This document shows, in pieces, positions 26,601-35,364 of a stretch of 64,000 bases of DNA. The translations under genes were made by a program, and so were the position numbers. The DNA lies in NCBI GenBank assembly GCA_024280485.1, contig JAJRQB010000030.1, positions 62,001-126,000 on the forward strand. The letters run 5' to 3'. Source of the stretch: Deltaproteobacteria bacterium (GTDB lineage: Bacteria > Desulfobacterota > Desulfuromonadia > Desulfuromonadales > Geopsychrobacteraceae). Each line of letters starts with the position of its first letter. The first letter of the stretch is position 1. Below the pieces are notes generated by a model. The model made no database searches and was not told the origin of the DNA. It saw only the letters and a program-made list of their open reading frames with translations.

Positions 26601-28004
26601 TGCAAGTACGCTTCCTTCGAGTTAAACGGATTCCCCACTTGGTTTCCTAAGCTTTTCGAGATGCACCCGAAGACTGTTTGCGACTTTTATATGCGAGAAG
26701 TCCGGTACGAGTTGTCAATAGAAAATCCAGAGGCGGATACGCACTACATCATAAGTGACCTGAGTGGGTCGGGTCAGTGGGCTTGGGAACTGCTCGCACC
26801 CAGCATCTATGATCTCCTGAAAAAGGAGCCGAAGAACTTGTCCAACCTGGACAAGCTGTTGAAGATTATTCAGGGATCAACCATATCAGGAGACCTCATT
26901 GAAAAGCTGGCATCCCGAAAAAGTCGTGCGCTAAAGAATCTAAAGCATGTGGCTCGTTGGTTTGCCGTATGGACCGGCGTTGCTCCTGACACCGCTATTG
27001 CAGAGTTTAAAGTGCGGATTGGAAAGATAACTGATGCGGTGGAGCGGACTTCATTCGCCATGACATTTGTAACTCATCTTTTAGGAGGCCGTAGAGGTGA
27101 CGGTGTTGCTGTGCGGCAAGCGTTCAAAACGCCAGAACATCTGAAGGATCTATACCTGCTAATGCACGAATACATCCGACGTGAAGAGGATATCGAACGT
27201 GCAGGAAAGGGGGTCTATTCGCCTGGGTTGCGAGATGATGCGCAGGATGCACGAAATAGCCTGCTCAATTCACTGAATCAGATCCCAGGCAAGGAGTCGT
27301 TTTTGGCATTGAACGACATTGCCAAGGTGCATCCCGAAGAAGCATCTCGACCATGGATGATGCTTCATGCAAAAACAAAGGCCGAACAGGACGGTGACAT
27401 TGAGCCTTGGTCGCCCGCGCAGGTAAGAGACTTCCAGGAAACACTGGAGCGCACACCCCGCAATCATAAGGAATTAGCGGAACTTGCAACCCAGCGCTTC
27501 CTCGATCTCAAAGATGATTTGGAACACGGTGACAGCAGTGTTGCGGGCATTTTGAAACGTGTTACGCAGGAAACCGAGATGCGTAACTACATTGGGCGGG
27601 AGATGCGTGAGAAAGCATTCGGACGGTATACCATTTCACAGGAAGAGGAATTGGCTGATGCTAAAAGGCCAGATCTTAGATTTCATGGAATTGGTTTCGA
27701 TGGACCGGTACCTGTCGAACTAAAGCTTGCCGATAACAGCTGGGGAGGTCCGAAACTTTTCGAGCGTTTAGAAAATCAGCTTTGCGGTGATTATTTGCGG
27801 GACACTCGCTCAAACCGGGGTATTTTTGTACTTGTGTATCGGGGAGATAAGTCTAGCTGGGAGTTGCCCGGAAATGGTAAACGAGTAGCTTTTGCAGAGC
27901 TAATTACCGCTCTACAGGAGCATTGGCTAAAGATTTCGCCGAAATTTCCAAAAGTAGACGACATAACGGTTATTGGAATAGATTTGACGAAGAGATCGAA
28001 CTGA
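23664..28004 (+). CDS. NACHT-like ATPase with C-terminal PD-(D/E)xK nuclease-like domain
   Basis: A 1446-residue protein, probably a single-gene immune sensor. Walker A is SEAGSGKT (60-67); Walker B is WLFLDSVDE (119-127), with the D-x-x-D-E acidic cluster typical of NACHT ATPases. VITSRT near 166 is the sensor 1 region, and SRPQDLEELTEFW and FHHRSVREYLAAEWF are NACHT-associated helical motifs. A long, probably helical-repeat middle follows (about 430-1250). Near the end, RPDLRF (D1337) and VPVELKLAD (E1352, K1354) form a D-x14-E-x-K nuclease core. Known Avs proteins carry the nuclease at the N-terminus, so this order is reversed. ATG 23664 behind TTGGAG is chosen. Confidence 0.8.
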   Translation: MDQLATFDSNSEFIELHRTFHELSKHSSENDEVDISRTFGIGDRLNWTNLIKEYRLIILSEAGSGKTSEIRNVTRILREQGNPAFFLRLEHIPNEFEDAFEVGTYEAFEEWLASSEEGWLFLDSVDEARLRDPRDFERAIRKLSRRISTAKDRTHIVITSRTTAWRPKTDLANCTAYLPYATAANSERDQQAEGDDPDGSLQTETKTPGADKSVFKIVSLDDLTSDQITVFIKAQGIEDSQAFIDAVERADAWSFTSRPQDLEELTEFWADKGRIGTRLEIMRNSIERRLAERDQDRADSRPLAAERTRQGAMLLAAATTLVQDPTIRVPDGAENFKGIAVQLVLPDWDDKEQSTLLSRPIFDEAIYGAVRFHHRSVREYLAAEWFAELLNREVSRRTIEGLFFRNQYGLDIVVPTLRPILPWLAILDEKIRERVCKVAPEIIFEGGDPSQLPLEVRRTILHEVCEQMAEGVTGRSMRDYTAVQRFANSDLTDDVCLLLRQYSDNEDLTAFLLRMVWLGQLTGALPEAMEVALTSTAEQYARVTAFRAIQAIGSSENQEHVRQSFLDDASELKREWFAELLKGVKPTEQTLVWLLACLEKCEPKEQYAVDYLIDGVTDFAATADIELLPQLITGLNRLLNLPPMIERRYCEVSEKFQWLMVPACKAVERLILFRHPASLEPYVLSILHKFSAARSYGGSHELTAVKTEFSELVPPWKELNRALFWFEVQRSREAVDKKRGERLTDFWRTSIFGSFWRFEKGDFEYVAEEISRQTFLDDRLVALSLAFDLYKTAERPRAWREQLKKLVAGNDELSERLGTCLKPPAQSQKERGWRKQEAKWKREAEARRKKQEKYHEGWKGFLNESFDEIRAALRDKPGTITNSLYYLFEQARERKGSSSRWTEYNWKVLIPEYGEDVARYYRDGTVSFWRHHAPKLRSEGAPHNQTTHAVIIGLIGLEIEAHETKGWPKNLSAAEAELACKYASFELNGFPTWFPKLFEMHPKTVCDFYMREVRYELSIENPEADTHYIISDLSGSGQWAWELLAPSIYDLLKKEPKNLSNLDKLLKIIQGSTISGDLIEKLASRKSRALKNLKHVARWFAVWTGVAPDTAIAEFKVRIGKITDAVERTSFAMTFVTHLLGGRRGDGVAVRQAFKTPEHLKDLYLLMHEYIRREEDIERAGKGVYSPGLRDDAQDARNSLLNSLNQIPGKESFLALNDIAKVHPEEASRPWMMLHAKTKAEQDGDIEPWSPAQVRDFQETLERTPRNHKELAELATQRFLDLKDDLEHGDSSVAGILKRVTQETEMRNYIGREMREKAFGRYTISQEEELADAKRPDLRFHGIGFDGPVPVELKLADNSWGGPKLFERLENQLCGDYLRDTRSNRGIFVLVYRGDKSSWELPGNGKRVAFAELITALQEHWLKISPKFPKVDDITVIGIDLTKRSN

Positions 28005-28165
28005 TTCGATCAGCCTGCTGGGCACTACCTGAGATTATGGGTACAACATACTGAAATCTGAATGGCCAAGGACTTTTTCTAACCCTTTTAGGCGCCGAGA
28101 ATGGCAGCGTGAAAGTTCGCTTTAATATGATTATCTATTTAAGCGCTGAAGAAGGAGGATGCCAT

Positions 28166-28355
28166 ATGAACACGACCTTGAAAAAGACGCCTTCAAAAGA
28201 AGCACAGGTTATTTTAGAATCACTCCAGAAGGCTGTAACGCAAACCCTGGAAAAGAAAAGACGGATGGGCCAGTACGCTGTGACCTGGCATAGATGGCGA
28301 ACCGGTTGTGGCGGGCGAGGACGCACCGATGTCGAGTGGTGAAATCCTTTCCTGA
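28166..28355 (+). pseudogene. Small conserved-looking protein gene with a one-base insertion
   Basis: An excellent ribosome binding site (GAAGGAGG) precedes ATG 28166. The frame reads MNTTLKKTPSKEAQVILESL and continues KKRRMGQYAVTWH, then degenerates into Arg/Gly-rich sequence and stops at 28340. Skipping one base near 28292 (an extra A) continues DGEPVVAGEDAPMSSGEILS to a stop at 28353-28355, giving a well-formed 62-residue protein. KRR-x-GQYAV-x-W-x-DG-x-P-V is, as far as I recall, a recurrent pattern in small uncharacterised bacterial proteins. Its role is unknown. It sits between the NACHT gene and aceE, at the possible edge of the island. Confidence 0.55.
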
Positions 28356-28552
28356 ATGACATTACTTTCTGGGCTTGATGTTCCCCAGGAACCATTTTGA
28401 GGCTGTCCTCACTATGATCGAGGTTCTAGAACAACGCACGCAGGGTCAGCCCCCCCCTCTCCCGCGCAACCCGCTAAACCTGTTATAAATAAAAGAGAAC
28501 CATTTCTGTCAGCTACCTGCACTTTTTGGCTTTTGCAAAGGAGTCACAGGTT

Positions 28553-31240
28553 ATGTCCAAACCGGAACCTCCAGCCCGGAATAGTTTGAACGAGATCGAA
28601 AATCGCGAGTGGCGTGAATCCCTCGACTATGTGCTGCAGACTGCAGGGCCGGAGCGGGTTCAGCAAATTTTACGTCTGTTGCAGGTGCGCGCCCAGGAGC
28701 AGGGGGTGAGCATCCCCTTCACCGCCAACACTCCGTACATCAATACCATTCCACGCAATCAGCAGCCGGTCTTTCCCGGCGACCGCGAGATAGAGCGGCG
28801 GATCAAATCGATTATCCGTTGGAACGCGATGGCGATGGTGGTGCGTGCTAATCAGGAATCAGCGGGGATCGGCGGACATATCTCGACCTTCGCTTCGGCG
28901 GCCACCCTGTGGGAGATCGGCTTCAATCATTTCTGGCGTGGGCGAACTGACGATTTTCTCGGGGACATGGTTTATTTTCAGGGCCATGCTTCACCAGGGG
29001 TCTACGCGCGCGCCTTTCTCGAAGGGCGCTTGAGTGAGGATGATCTCAATGGTTTCCGTCGCGAATTGCGACCAGAAAAAGGTGGCCTCTCCTCCTACCC
29101 GCATCCCTTCCTGATGAAGAACTTCTGGGAGTTTCCAACTGTCTCCATGGGCTTGACCTCCTTAAGTGCCATCTATCAGGCGCGTTTCAACCATTATCTG
29201 GTTGATCGCGGTCTGCGTAAGCGGAGCGGACGCAAGGTCTGGGCGATGCTCGGCGATGGTGAGATGGATGAGCCGGAATCTTTGGGCGCAATCAGCCTGG
29301 CGGCGCGTGAAAAACTCGATAACCTGATCTTTGTTGTCAACTGTAATCTCCAGCGCCTCGACGGACCAGTGCGCGGTAACGGTAAGATCATGCAGGAGCT
29401 GGAAGCCGATTTTCGTGGTGCTGGCTGGAATGTCATCAAAGTCATTTGGGGGGACGATTGGGACCGACTTCTCGAAACCGATACCAGTGGTAAATTGGTA
29501 CAGCGCATGGACGAGGTGCTCGACGGCGAGATGCAGCGTTTTATCCTCAGTAATGGCGCTTATGTCCGCGAGCATTTCTTCGGTAAATATCCGGAACTGA
29601 TTGAGCTGGTCAAAGGTTACAGCGACGAGCAGCTCGGGCGCCTGACGCGTGGAGGGCACGATCCTGACAAGGTGTTTGCCGCCTATAAATCAGCCGTTGA
29701 ACACAAAGGTTCACCGACCGTTATTCTCGCACATACCATCAAGGGTTATGGCCTGGGTGAGGCTGGCGAAGGAAAGAACATTACTCACGCTCAGAAAAAG
29801 CTCAACGAAGATGAGCTTAAGGCTTTCCGCACCCGTTTCAATATTCCGATCAGTGATAAAGATATTTCCGCGACTCCATTTTATCGTCCGGCTGAGGATA
29901 GCCCGGAGATGCTTTATCTCAAGGAGCGTCGTGCTGAGTTGGGAGGACATCTCCCGAATCGGCAGGATGGCAGTTACCCGATGGCCTGTCATACCGAAGA
30001 GATCATCCGCGAGTATTTCGCGGGGTCAGGTGATCGACCGCTGGCAACGACCATGGCTTATGTGCATCTGCTGACCAAATTGTTGAATGATCCTGAATTC
30101 GGTAAACTGATTGTGCCGATCGTCCCCGATGAGGCGCGCACCTTCGGGATGGAATCACTCTTCCGTCAAGCTGGAATCTATAGCCATGCTGGTCAGCTCT
30201 ACGACCCTGTCGATAAGGGCAGCCTGCTCTATTACAATGAAAAGAAGGAAGGGGCGATCCTCGAAGAGGGCTTAAGTGAAGCGGGCTCAATGGCTAGCTT
30301 TATCGCGGCCGGTACGGCTTATTCAAATAACGGTGTCCAGACAATCCCCTTCTATACCTTCTATTCAATGTTCGGTTTTCAGCGGGTCGGAGACCAGATC
30401 TGGCAGGCGTGTGACAGCCGTGCACGCGGATTTCTGGTCGGGGCGACAGCCGGGCGGACGACCCTGGCGGGTGAGGGGTTGCAACATCAGGACGGGCATA
30501 GCCATGTGCTGGCCCTGACTCCGCCGCGCGTCAAAGCTTACGATCCGGCCTTCGCCTACGAACTGGCGATCATCATTCATGAAGGATTGACGCGGATGTA
30601 CTGCCATCAGGAAGATTTGATCTACTATCTGACGGTTGCGAACGAGACCTATCTGATGCCACCGATGCCGAAGGGTGCCCATATCCGCGATGGTATCCTT
30701 AAAGGGATGTATCGTTTCCGCAAGTCGACCCTCAAGGGGGCCAAAGGCAAAGCCCATCTGCTTGGAAGTGGCGCGATTCTGAACGAGGCGCTTAAGGCGC
30801 AGCAGATGCTTGAAGATGATTATGCTGTCGCCGCCGATGTCTGGAGCGTTACCAGTTATAAGGAACTCTACACTGATGCCGTAGACTGTGAACGCTGGAA
30901 CCTGTTGCATCCGGGCCAGAAAGCGAAGGTTCCGTACCTTCAGGGTCTGCTCGAAAAAGAGCAAGGGAGCTTCGTCGCGGCCAGCGATTATATGAAAGTG
31001 TTACCCGCCAGCGTTGCTCAGTGGTTCCCGGGGCCTTTGCACTGTTTGGGAACGGACGGTTTCGGTCGCAGCGATGATCGGGAGCATCTGCGGGATTTCT
31101 TCGAGGTCGATGCGCGTTATATCGTGCTCGCTGCTCTGCACCAGCAGGTCGAGGCTGGCAGCCTGCCGAAGACGGTGCTGGGCAAAGCTCTGAAGAAACT
31201 GGGGATCGATGCGGACAAATTGAATCCACATGTGGACTAA
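28553..31240 (+). CDS. aceE: Pyruvate dehydrogenase E1, homodimeric type
   Basis: An 895-residue thiamine diphosphate enzyme decarboxylating pyruvate and acetylating the lipoyl arm of E2. The N-terminal NSLNEIENREWRESLDYVL and IKSIIRWNAMAMVVRAN, the ThDP motif WAMLGDGEMDEPES and the C-terminal transketolase half (TIPFYTFYSMFGFQRVGDQ) match AceE throughout. ATG 28553 follows AAGGAG; a longer start has no support. It is first in an aceE-aceF-lpd run, although 210 bases separate it from aceF. Full length and normal. Confidence 0.96.
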   Translation: MSKPEPPARNSLNEIENREWRESLDYVLQTAGPERVQQILRLLQVRAQEQGVSIPFTANTPYINTIPRNQQPVFPGDREIERRIKSIIRWNAMAMVVRANQESAGIGGHISTFASAATLWEIGFNHFWRGRTDDFLGDMVYFQGHASPGVYARAFLEGRLSEDDLNGFRRELRPEKGGLSSYPHPFLMKNFWEFPTVSMGLTSLSAIYQARFNHYLVDRGLRKRSGRKVWAMLGDGEMDEPESLGAISLAAREKLDNLIFVVNCNLQRLDGPVRGNGKIMQELEADFRGAGWNVIKVIWGDDWDRLLETDTSGKLVQRMDEVLDGEMQRFILSNGAYVREHFFGKYPELIELVKGYSDEQLGRLTRGGHDPDKVFAAYKSAVEHKGSPTVILAHTIKGYGLGEAGEGKNITHAQKKLNEDELKAFRTRFNIPISDKDISATPFYRPAEDSPEMLYLKERRAELGGHLPNRQDGSYPMACHTEEIIREYFAGSGDRPLATTMAYVHLLTKLLNDPEFGKLIVPIVPDEARTFGMESLFRQAGIYSHAGQLYDPVDKGSLLYYNEKKEGAILEEGLSEAGSMASFIAAGTAYSNNGVQTIPFYTFYSMFGFQRVGDQIWQACDSRARGFLVGATAGRTTLAGEGLQHQDGHSHVLALTPPRVKAYDPAFAYELAIIIHEGLTRMYCHQEDLIYYLTVANETYLMPPMPKGAHIRDGILKGMYRFRKSTLKGAKGKAHLLGSGAILNEALKAQQMLEDDYAVAADVWSVTSYKELYTDAVDCERWNLLHPGQKAKVPYLQGLLEKEQGSFVAASDYMKVLPASVAQWFPGPLHCLGTDGFGRSDDREHLRDFFEVDARYIVLAALHQQVEAGSLPKTVLGKALKKLGIDADKLNPHVD

Positions 31241-31450
31241 GCGGCGCGAGATGAGCCGTGGGAGAAACTCTGGCTTCATGATGACTTCAAGATTTCAACT
31301 GATTCCAATCAGGTTTTTATCGCGAAGAAATCAAGAGGCTAAAAGTATTTTGTGACTTTGCATTTCGTCTCAAAAACCTTGCCTTTGGTGAATGAGCAAA
31401 GTGAACGGGCTAAAAACTGATTGTGCTTTTTTCAAATAAAAAGGACAGCT

Positions 31451-32812
31451 ATGAAACAGGAAATCAGGATACCTGAGGTCGCCGAAGGGGTGACTTCCGG
31501 GACGGTGGTGGCACTGGTGATTGCCGTTGGTGACAGAGTCGAAGCCGATCAGACCCTGTTGGAGTTGGAAACCGACAAGGCGGTGGTGGCGATACCGACT
31601 CCGATCGCTGGAACCATCACTGAGATCCTGGTGGCCGAAGGGGATAAGGTCGAGATCGGCGCACTGATCGTAAGTCTTGAAGACTCAGTCGGAACTGAAA
31701 GCAGTATCGATCCAGGGGGTGAAGATGGCAGGGACAAAAAGGTACAAGCGAAAGCTGAAGATCAAACCGCGGACGAAGCGGTTGTTAGCACAGAGGATTT
31801 GGCTGCGACACCGGCTTCAGCGCCGGAGCCGCTGGAAGTGGTACAAGACGCGGTTGCAGAGACCCTTGATCTGACCAGCGTACGGAGAGATGATCGGGTC
31901 GCACCAGCGGCCCCTTCAGTGCGACGACTGGCCCGAGAGCTCGGGGTCGACATCTATCAGGTTCAGGGAACGGGTCCTGCCGGTCGTATCAATGCTGAGG
32001 ATGTGCGCAGTTTTGTGCATGACACCATGCAGCGAGTGACCGGCGGCGGTATCCAGACATCAGAGTTCCCTGGCTTGCACGCTCAGCGGCCTTTACCTGA
32101 TTTCGGCCGCTTTGGTGAAATCAGTCGCGAACCTCTTTCGCGGGTGCGTGAACTGACGGCGGATGCCATGGGTTATGCCTGGTCGACCATTCCGATGGTC
32201 ACTCAGTATGACAAGGCTAAAATCGGCAAGATTGAGGAGTTTCGAAAGACGTTCAATCTCAAGGCGACGCCGGAAACCAAACTGACTATGACCGCTTTTA
32301 TGGTCAAGGTCTGTGCTGCGGCGCTGAATGCTTTTCCGCATGTTAACAGCGCGCTTGATCTGGTCAGTCGTGAACTGGTGTTGCAGCATTACATCAATAT
32401 CGGGGTTGCCGTTGATACTCCAAATGGGTTGCTGGTCCCGGTCATTCAGGGGCCTGATCATAAAGGGGTAGAAAGGATCGCAGTCGAACTCAACGACCTT
32501 GCGGCACGGACCCGCGAGCGGCGAATTAACCCCGCAGAAATGGAAGGCGGCACCTTTACTATCAGTAATCTTGGCGGTATCGGCGGGAGCGCTTTTACCC
32601 CAATCGTCTATGCCCCACAGGTGGCGATACTCGGAGTCTCTGAGGCAGAGGTGCAACCGGTCTGGAACGGAGCAGAGTTTGAACCGCAGTTGATGATGCC
32701 GCTCTGCCTGACCTATGACCACCGGGTGATCGATGGTGCCGCAGGTGCAAGGTTTTTACGTTGGATCTGTCAGGCGCTCGAGAATCCATTGCATCTGGTG
32801 ATGAAGGGGTGA
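31451..32812 (+). CDS. aceF: Pyruvate dehydrogenase E2, dihydrolipoyl acetyltransferase
   Basis: A 453-residue E2 core subunit. One N-terminal lipoyl domain (about 1-78) carries the modified Lys in LLELETDKAVVAIPTP; an acidic/Ala-rich linker (80-150) follows; the peripheral subunit-binding domain is SVRRLARELGVDIYQVQGTG; the catalytic acetyltransferase domain ends with the active-site LTYDHRVIDGAAGARFL (His and Asp). One lipoyl domain instead of the three in E. coli is common outside enterics. ATG 31451 follows AAAAAGGA. A repeat element begins 20 bases after the stop. Confidence 0.95.
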   Translation: MKQEIRIPEVAEGVTSGTVVALVIAVGDRVEADQTLLELETDKAVVAIPTPIAGTITEILVAEGDKVEIGALIVSLEDSVGTESSIDPGGEDGRDKKVQAKAEDQTADEAVVSTEDLAATPASAPEPLEVVQDAVAETLDLTSVRRDDRVAPAAPSVRRLARELGVDIYQVQGTGPAGRINAEDVRSFVHDTMQRVTGGGIQTSEFPGLHAQRPLPDFGRFGEISREPLSRVRELTADAMGYAWSTIPMVTQYDKAKIGKIEEFRKTFNLKATPETKLTMTAFMVKVCAAALNAFPHVNSALDLVSRELVLQHYINIGVAVDTPNGLLVPVIQGPDHKGVERIAVELNDLAARTRERRINPAEMEGGTFTISNLGGIGGSAFTPIVYAPQVAILGVSEAEVQPVWNGAEFEPQLMMPLCLTYDHRVIDGAAGARFLRWICQALENPLHLVMKG

Positions 32813-32833
32813 ACGCCTGCGAGGTGCGGCCAC

Positions 32834-33038
32834 TCTCCCCCGTGTGACGCAGCCGAAGCGACATAGAGAGCTTGAGGAATTCGAACGAGGATGTTTGAGC
32901 CGCAGGCGAGTTTTCGAGTGAGCTCAAATCGGCATGCCGTGGAGGGAACCGCCGCAGGCGGCAAGGAGTTCGGGGCGCATTTTGATCCAAGCTTTTGGGC
33001 GGACAAAAGCTTGGTCGCCTGTCGGGGCGAAACCCGAC
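32834..33038 (+). repeat. Structured intergenic repeat, copy 1 (upstream of lpd)
   Basis: About 205 bases closely similar to the element at 49451-49664, sharing GAGGAATTCGAACGAGGATG, GGCGAGTTTTCGAGTGAGCT and GATCCAAGCTTTTGGG. It contains hairpins CCGCC/GGCGG, an 11-bp stem (32987-32997 with 33004-33014) and GTCGGG/CCCGAC. It ends 27 bases before the lpd start codon. Confidence 0.85.
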
Positions 33039-33065
33039 GGTTCTGTTTGTTCAAAAAGGATACTT

Positions 33066-34463
33066 ATGTCCGAAATCCCAAAAAAAGCCCAACTGGTTGT
33101 CATCGGTGCCGGCCCCGGCGGTTACAGTGCCGCCTTTCGTGCGGCCGAGCTCGGGCTTGAGGTCACCCTGATCGACCCCGAAGCCCGTCCTGGCGGGGTC
33201 TGCCTTTATCGCGGTTGCATCCCTTCCAAAGCGCTCCTGCACGTCGCCAAGCTGGTCACTGAAGCCGAAGAGTCGGCGGCCATCGGTGTGACCTTCGCTA
33301 AGCCGAAGCTCGATATCGACAGAATCCGGGATTGGAAAAACACCGTCATAGATACCTTGACGACTGGCCTGGGCGGCAAGGTCGACAAGTTGAAGCTGAC
33401 TTATCTGCGTGGCACCGCGCGCTTCAAAGATAACCGGACGCTGGTGGTCAATACTGTCGACGGTAAAGAAGGGGAGTTGGTTTTCGAGCAGGCGATTTTG
33501 GCGACCGGCTCGCGGCCGATCATGTTGCCGGGGATTGCAGCAGACAGCGCTCGAATTATCGACTCGACCGGCGCACTTGATCTGGCCGATGTTCCGAAAA
33601 CTCTGTTGGTCGTTGGTGGTGGCTACATCGGCTTGGAGCTCGGTTCGGCCTATGCCGCGCTGGGGACGAAGATCTCAGTCGTTGAGATGACATCGGGGCT
33701 TTTGCCGGGCTGCGACCGTGATCTGGTTTCGGTGCTCAAACGACGACTCGACAAGAAGTTCGCAGAGATTCTGCTTAACACCAAAGTTACAGAACTAAAA
33801 GAACAGAAGAATGGCGTTGCGGTCAGCTTTGAAAATCTTAAAGGCGAGAGTAATACTAAGCGGTTCGATAAAGTACTGATCTCCATCGGCCGCCGACCCA
33901 ATAGCGATAATCTCGGGCTTGAAAACACGAGCATCAAGGTTTCAGATAAAGGATTTGTTGAGGTCGACGGCCAGCAACGAACCGCGGCCGCACAGATTTT
34001 TGCCATCGGTGATCTGGCTGGCGAGCCGATGCTCGCTCACAAGGCCTACGGCGAGGCCTATGTTGCCGCCGCCGTCGCGGCCGGACAGAGGGCGGTGTTC
34101 GATCCGCGTGCAATTCCGGCTGTGGTCTTTACCGACCCGGAAATCGCCTGGTGCGGTCTGACCGAAACTGTCGCCCGTGAGCAGAAGACCAAGGTCAAAA
34201 CAGCCAAAATGCCCTGGCGAGGCAACGGTCGCACCCTGACTCTGGGGCGTGATGACGGCATGACCAAGATTATTGTCGACCCGGAGACGGACCGTCTTCT
34301 CGGCATCGCACTGGTTGGTCCCGGCGCTGGTGAATTGATCGCCGAAGCTGTGCTGGCGCTTGAGATGGCCGCCACCAGCGAAGATCTGCGCAACACCATT
34401 CATCCTCATCCGACCCTTTCAGAGACGCTCTTCGAGGCCGCACAGATGTTGTTCAAAGGCTGA
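33066..34463 (+). CDS. lpd: Dihydrolipoamide dehydrogenase (E3)
   Basis: A 465-residue FAD disulfide oxidoreductase that reoxidises the lipoyl arm of the pyruvate dehydrogenase complex. FAD site VVIGAGPGGYSAA (11-23); redox disulfide C46-LYRG-C51; NAD site LVVGGGYIGLELGS; FAD-binding IFAIGDLAG; catalytic C-terminal HPHPTLSE. ATG 33066 is set by AAGGA and by homology; upstream in-frame codons run through the repeat element and are not coding. It completes the aceE-aceF-lpd set. Confidence 0.96.
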   Translation: MSEIPKKAQLVVIGAGPGGYSAAFRAAELGLEVTLIDPEARPGGVCLYRGCIPSKALLHVAKLVTEAEESAAIGVTFAKPKLDIDRIRDWKNTVIDTLTTGLGGKVDKLKLTYLRGTARFKDNRTLVVNTVDGKEGELVFEQAILATGSRPIMLPGIAADSARIIDSTGALDLADVPKTLLVVGGGYIGLELGSAYAALGTKISVVEMTSGLLPGCDRDLVSVLKRRLDKKFAEILLNTKVTELKEQKNGVAVSFENLKGESNTKRFDKVLISIGRRPNSDNLGLENTSIKVSDKGFVEVDGQQRTAAAQIFAIGDLAGEPMLAHKAYGEAYVAAAVAAGQRAVFDPRAIPAVVFTDPEIAWCGLTETVAREQKTKVKTAKMPWRGNGRTLTLGRDDGMTKIIVDPETDRLLGIALVGPGAGELIAEAVLALEMAATSEDLRNTIHPHPTLSETLFEAAQMLFKG

Positions 34464-34566
34464 ACCCGCAGTTCTGCAGTTCTTTATGCAGGATTGACAT
34501 TCGACAGAATCGGTCTACCCTTTTAGACAGGGCTTTTCATTAGAATGTGGGTTGAGGAGGAGACTG

Positions 34567-35364
34567 ATGAGGGGAATTCTGTTTGTTCTGTTGTTTCTGT
34601 TGCTGGGAAGTTCACTGCTCTTTGCTGCCGGTGGGGTAAAGAAAAAGCGTCCGCGTGCCTATGATTATGGCCGCGTTGTGATCAACAACTTCTCGACCAG
34701 CTCGGGCCTATCTCCGGTCGCCTTTGACCATTGGACCCACCGCAGTAAGTATACCTGCCGACTCTGTCATGTTGATATCGCTTTTGAGATGAAGGCCAAT
34801 GCTACCGAAATAAGCGCTGCGGATAATATGCAGGGCTATTACTGTGGCAGCTGCCACAATGGTATATCGCGTTATCGAGATCAGCCGATTTTTGCGTCCT
34901 GTGATCCCGCCAAAAAGAAGACAGATGCGGCACGCTGTCAACGTTGTCACCTTTCGGAAAAAGACCCGCAACGTAAAAAAGACTTTTATGCCTTTAGCAA
35001 AAAACTACCCTCGGAGCGCTTCGGTAACAAGATTAGCTGGGAGCAGGCTGAAGCCCGCGGTCTGATCAAACTGATCGACTACCTCGAAGGTATTTCCGTA
35101 AAGCAAATAGCCATGCCGATTCAAAAAGATTTTGCCATCAATGCCAAGGTTGAGGGGATACCGGATATTATCTTCTCTCACCGGAAACATACCGACTGGA
35201 ATGGCTGCGAAACCTGTCATCCTGACATCTTCGTTGGGGTCAAAAAGGGATCGACCAAGTACACCATGATCGACATCTTTGCCGGTAAGTATTGTGGGGT
35301 TTGCCATGGCTCAGTTGCCTTTCCACTCAAGGGGTGCCAGAGATGTCATACCGAACAACCTTAA
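34567..35364 (+). CDS. Hexaheme c-type cytochrome, two triheme c7-like modules (A)
   Basis: A 265-residue exported cytochrome with a signal peptide (about 1-20, ending LLFAAG) and six CxxCH motifs: CRLCH, CGSCH, CQRCH, CETCH, CGVCH and CQRCH. They fall in two groups of three, each preceded by FxHxxH-type ligands (FDHWTHRSKY; FSHRKHTDWN), the pattern of c7-type triheme domains. It likely shuttles electrons in the periplasm. AGGAGG precedes ATG 34567. It overlaps the next gene by 22 bases; the two are clearly paralogous, so a tandem duplication is likely. Confidence 0.88.
   Translation: MRGILFVLLFLLLGSSLLFAAGGVKKKRPRAYDYGRVVINNFSTSSGLSPVAFDHWTHRSKYTCRLCHVDIAFEMKANATEISAADNMQGYYCGSCHNGISRYRDQPIFASCDPAKKKTDAARCQRCHLSEKDPQRKKDFYAFSKKLPSERFGNKISWEQAEARGLIKLIDYLEGISVKQIAMPIQKDFAINAKVEGIPDIIFSHRKHTDWNGCETCHPDIFVGVKKGSTKYTMIDIFAGKYCGVCHGSVAFPLKGCQRCHTEQP

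Noticed and set aside
32813..33065. N-terminal extension of lpd through the repeat
   Set aside because: The extension is Arg/Gly-rich translation of the repeat. The E3 family starts at MSEIPKKAQL, with its own ribosome binding site.
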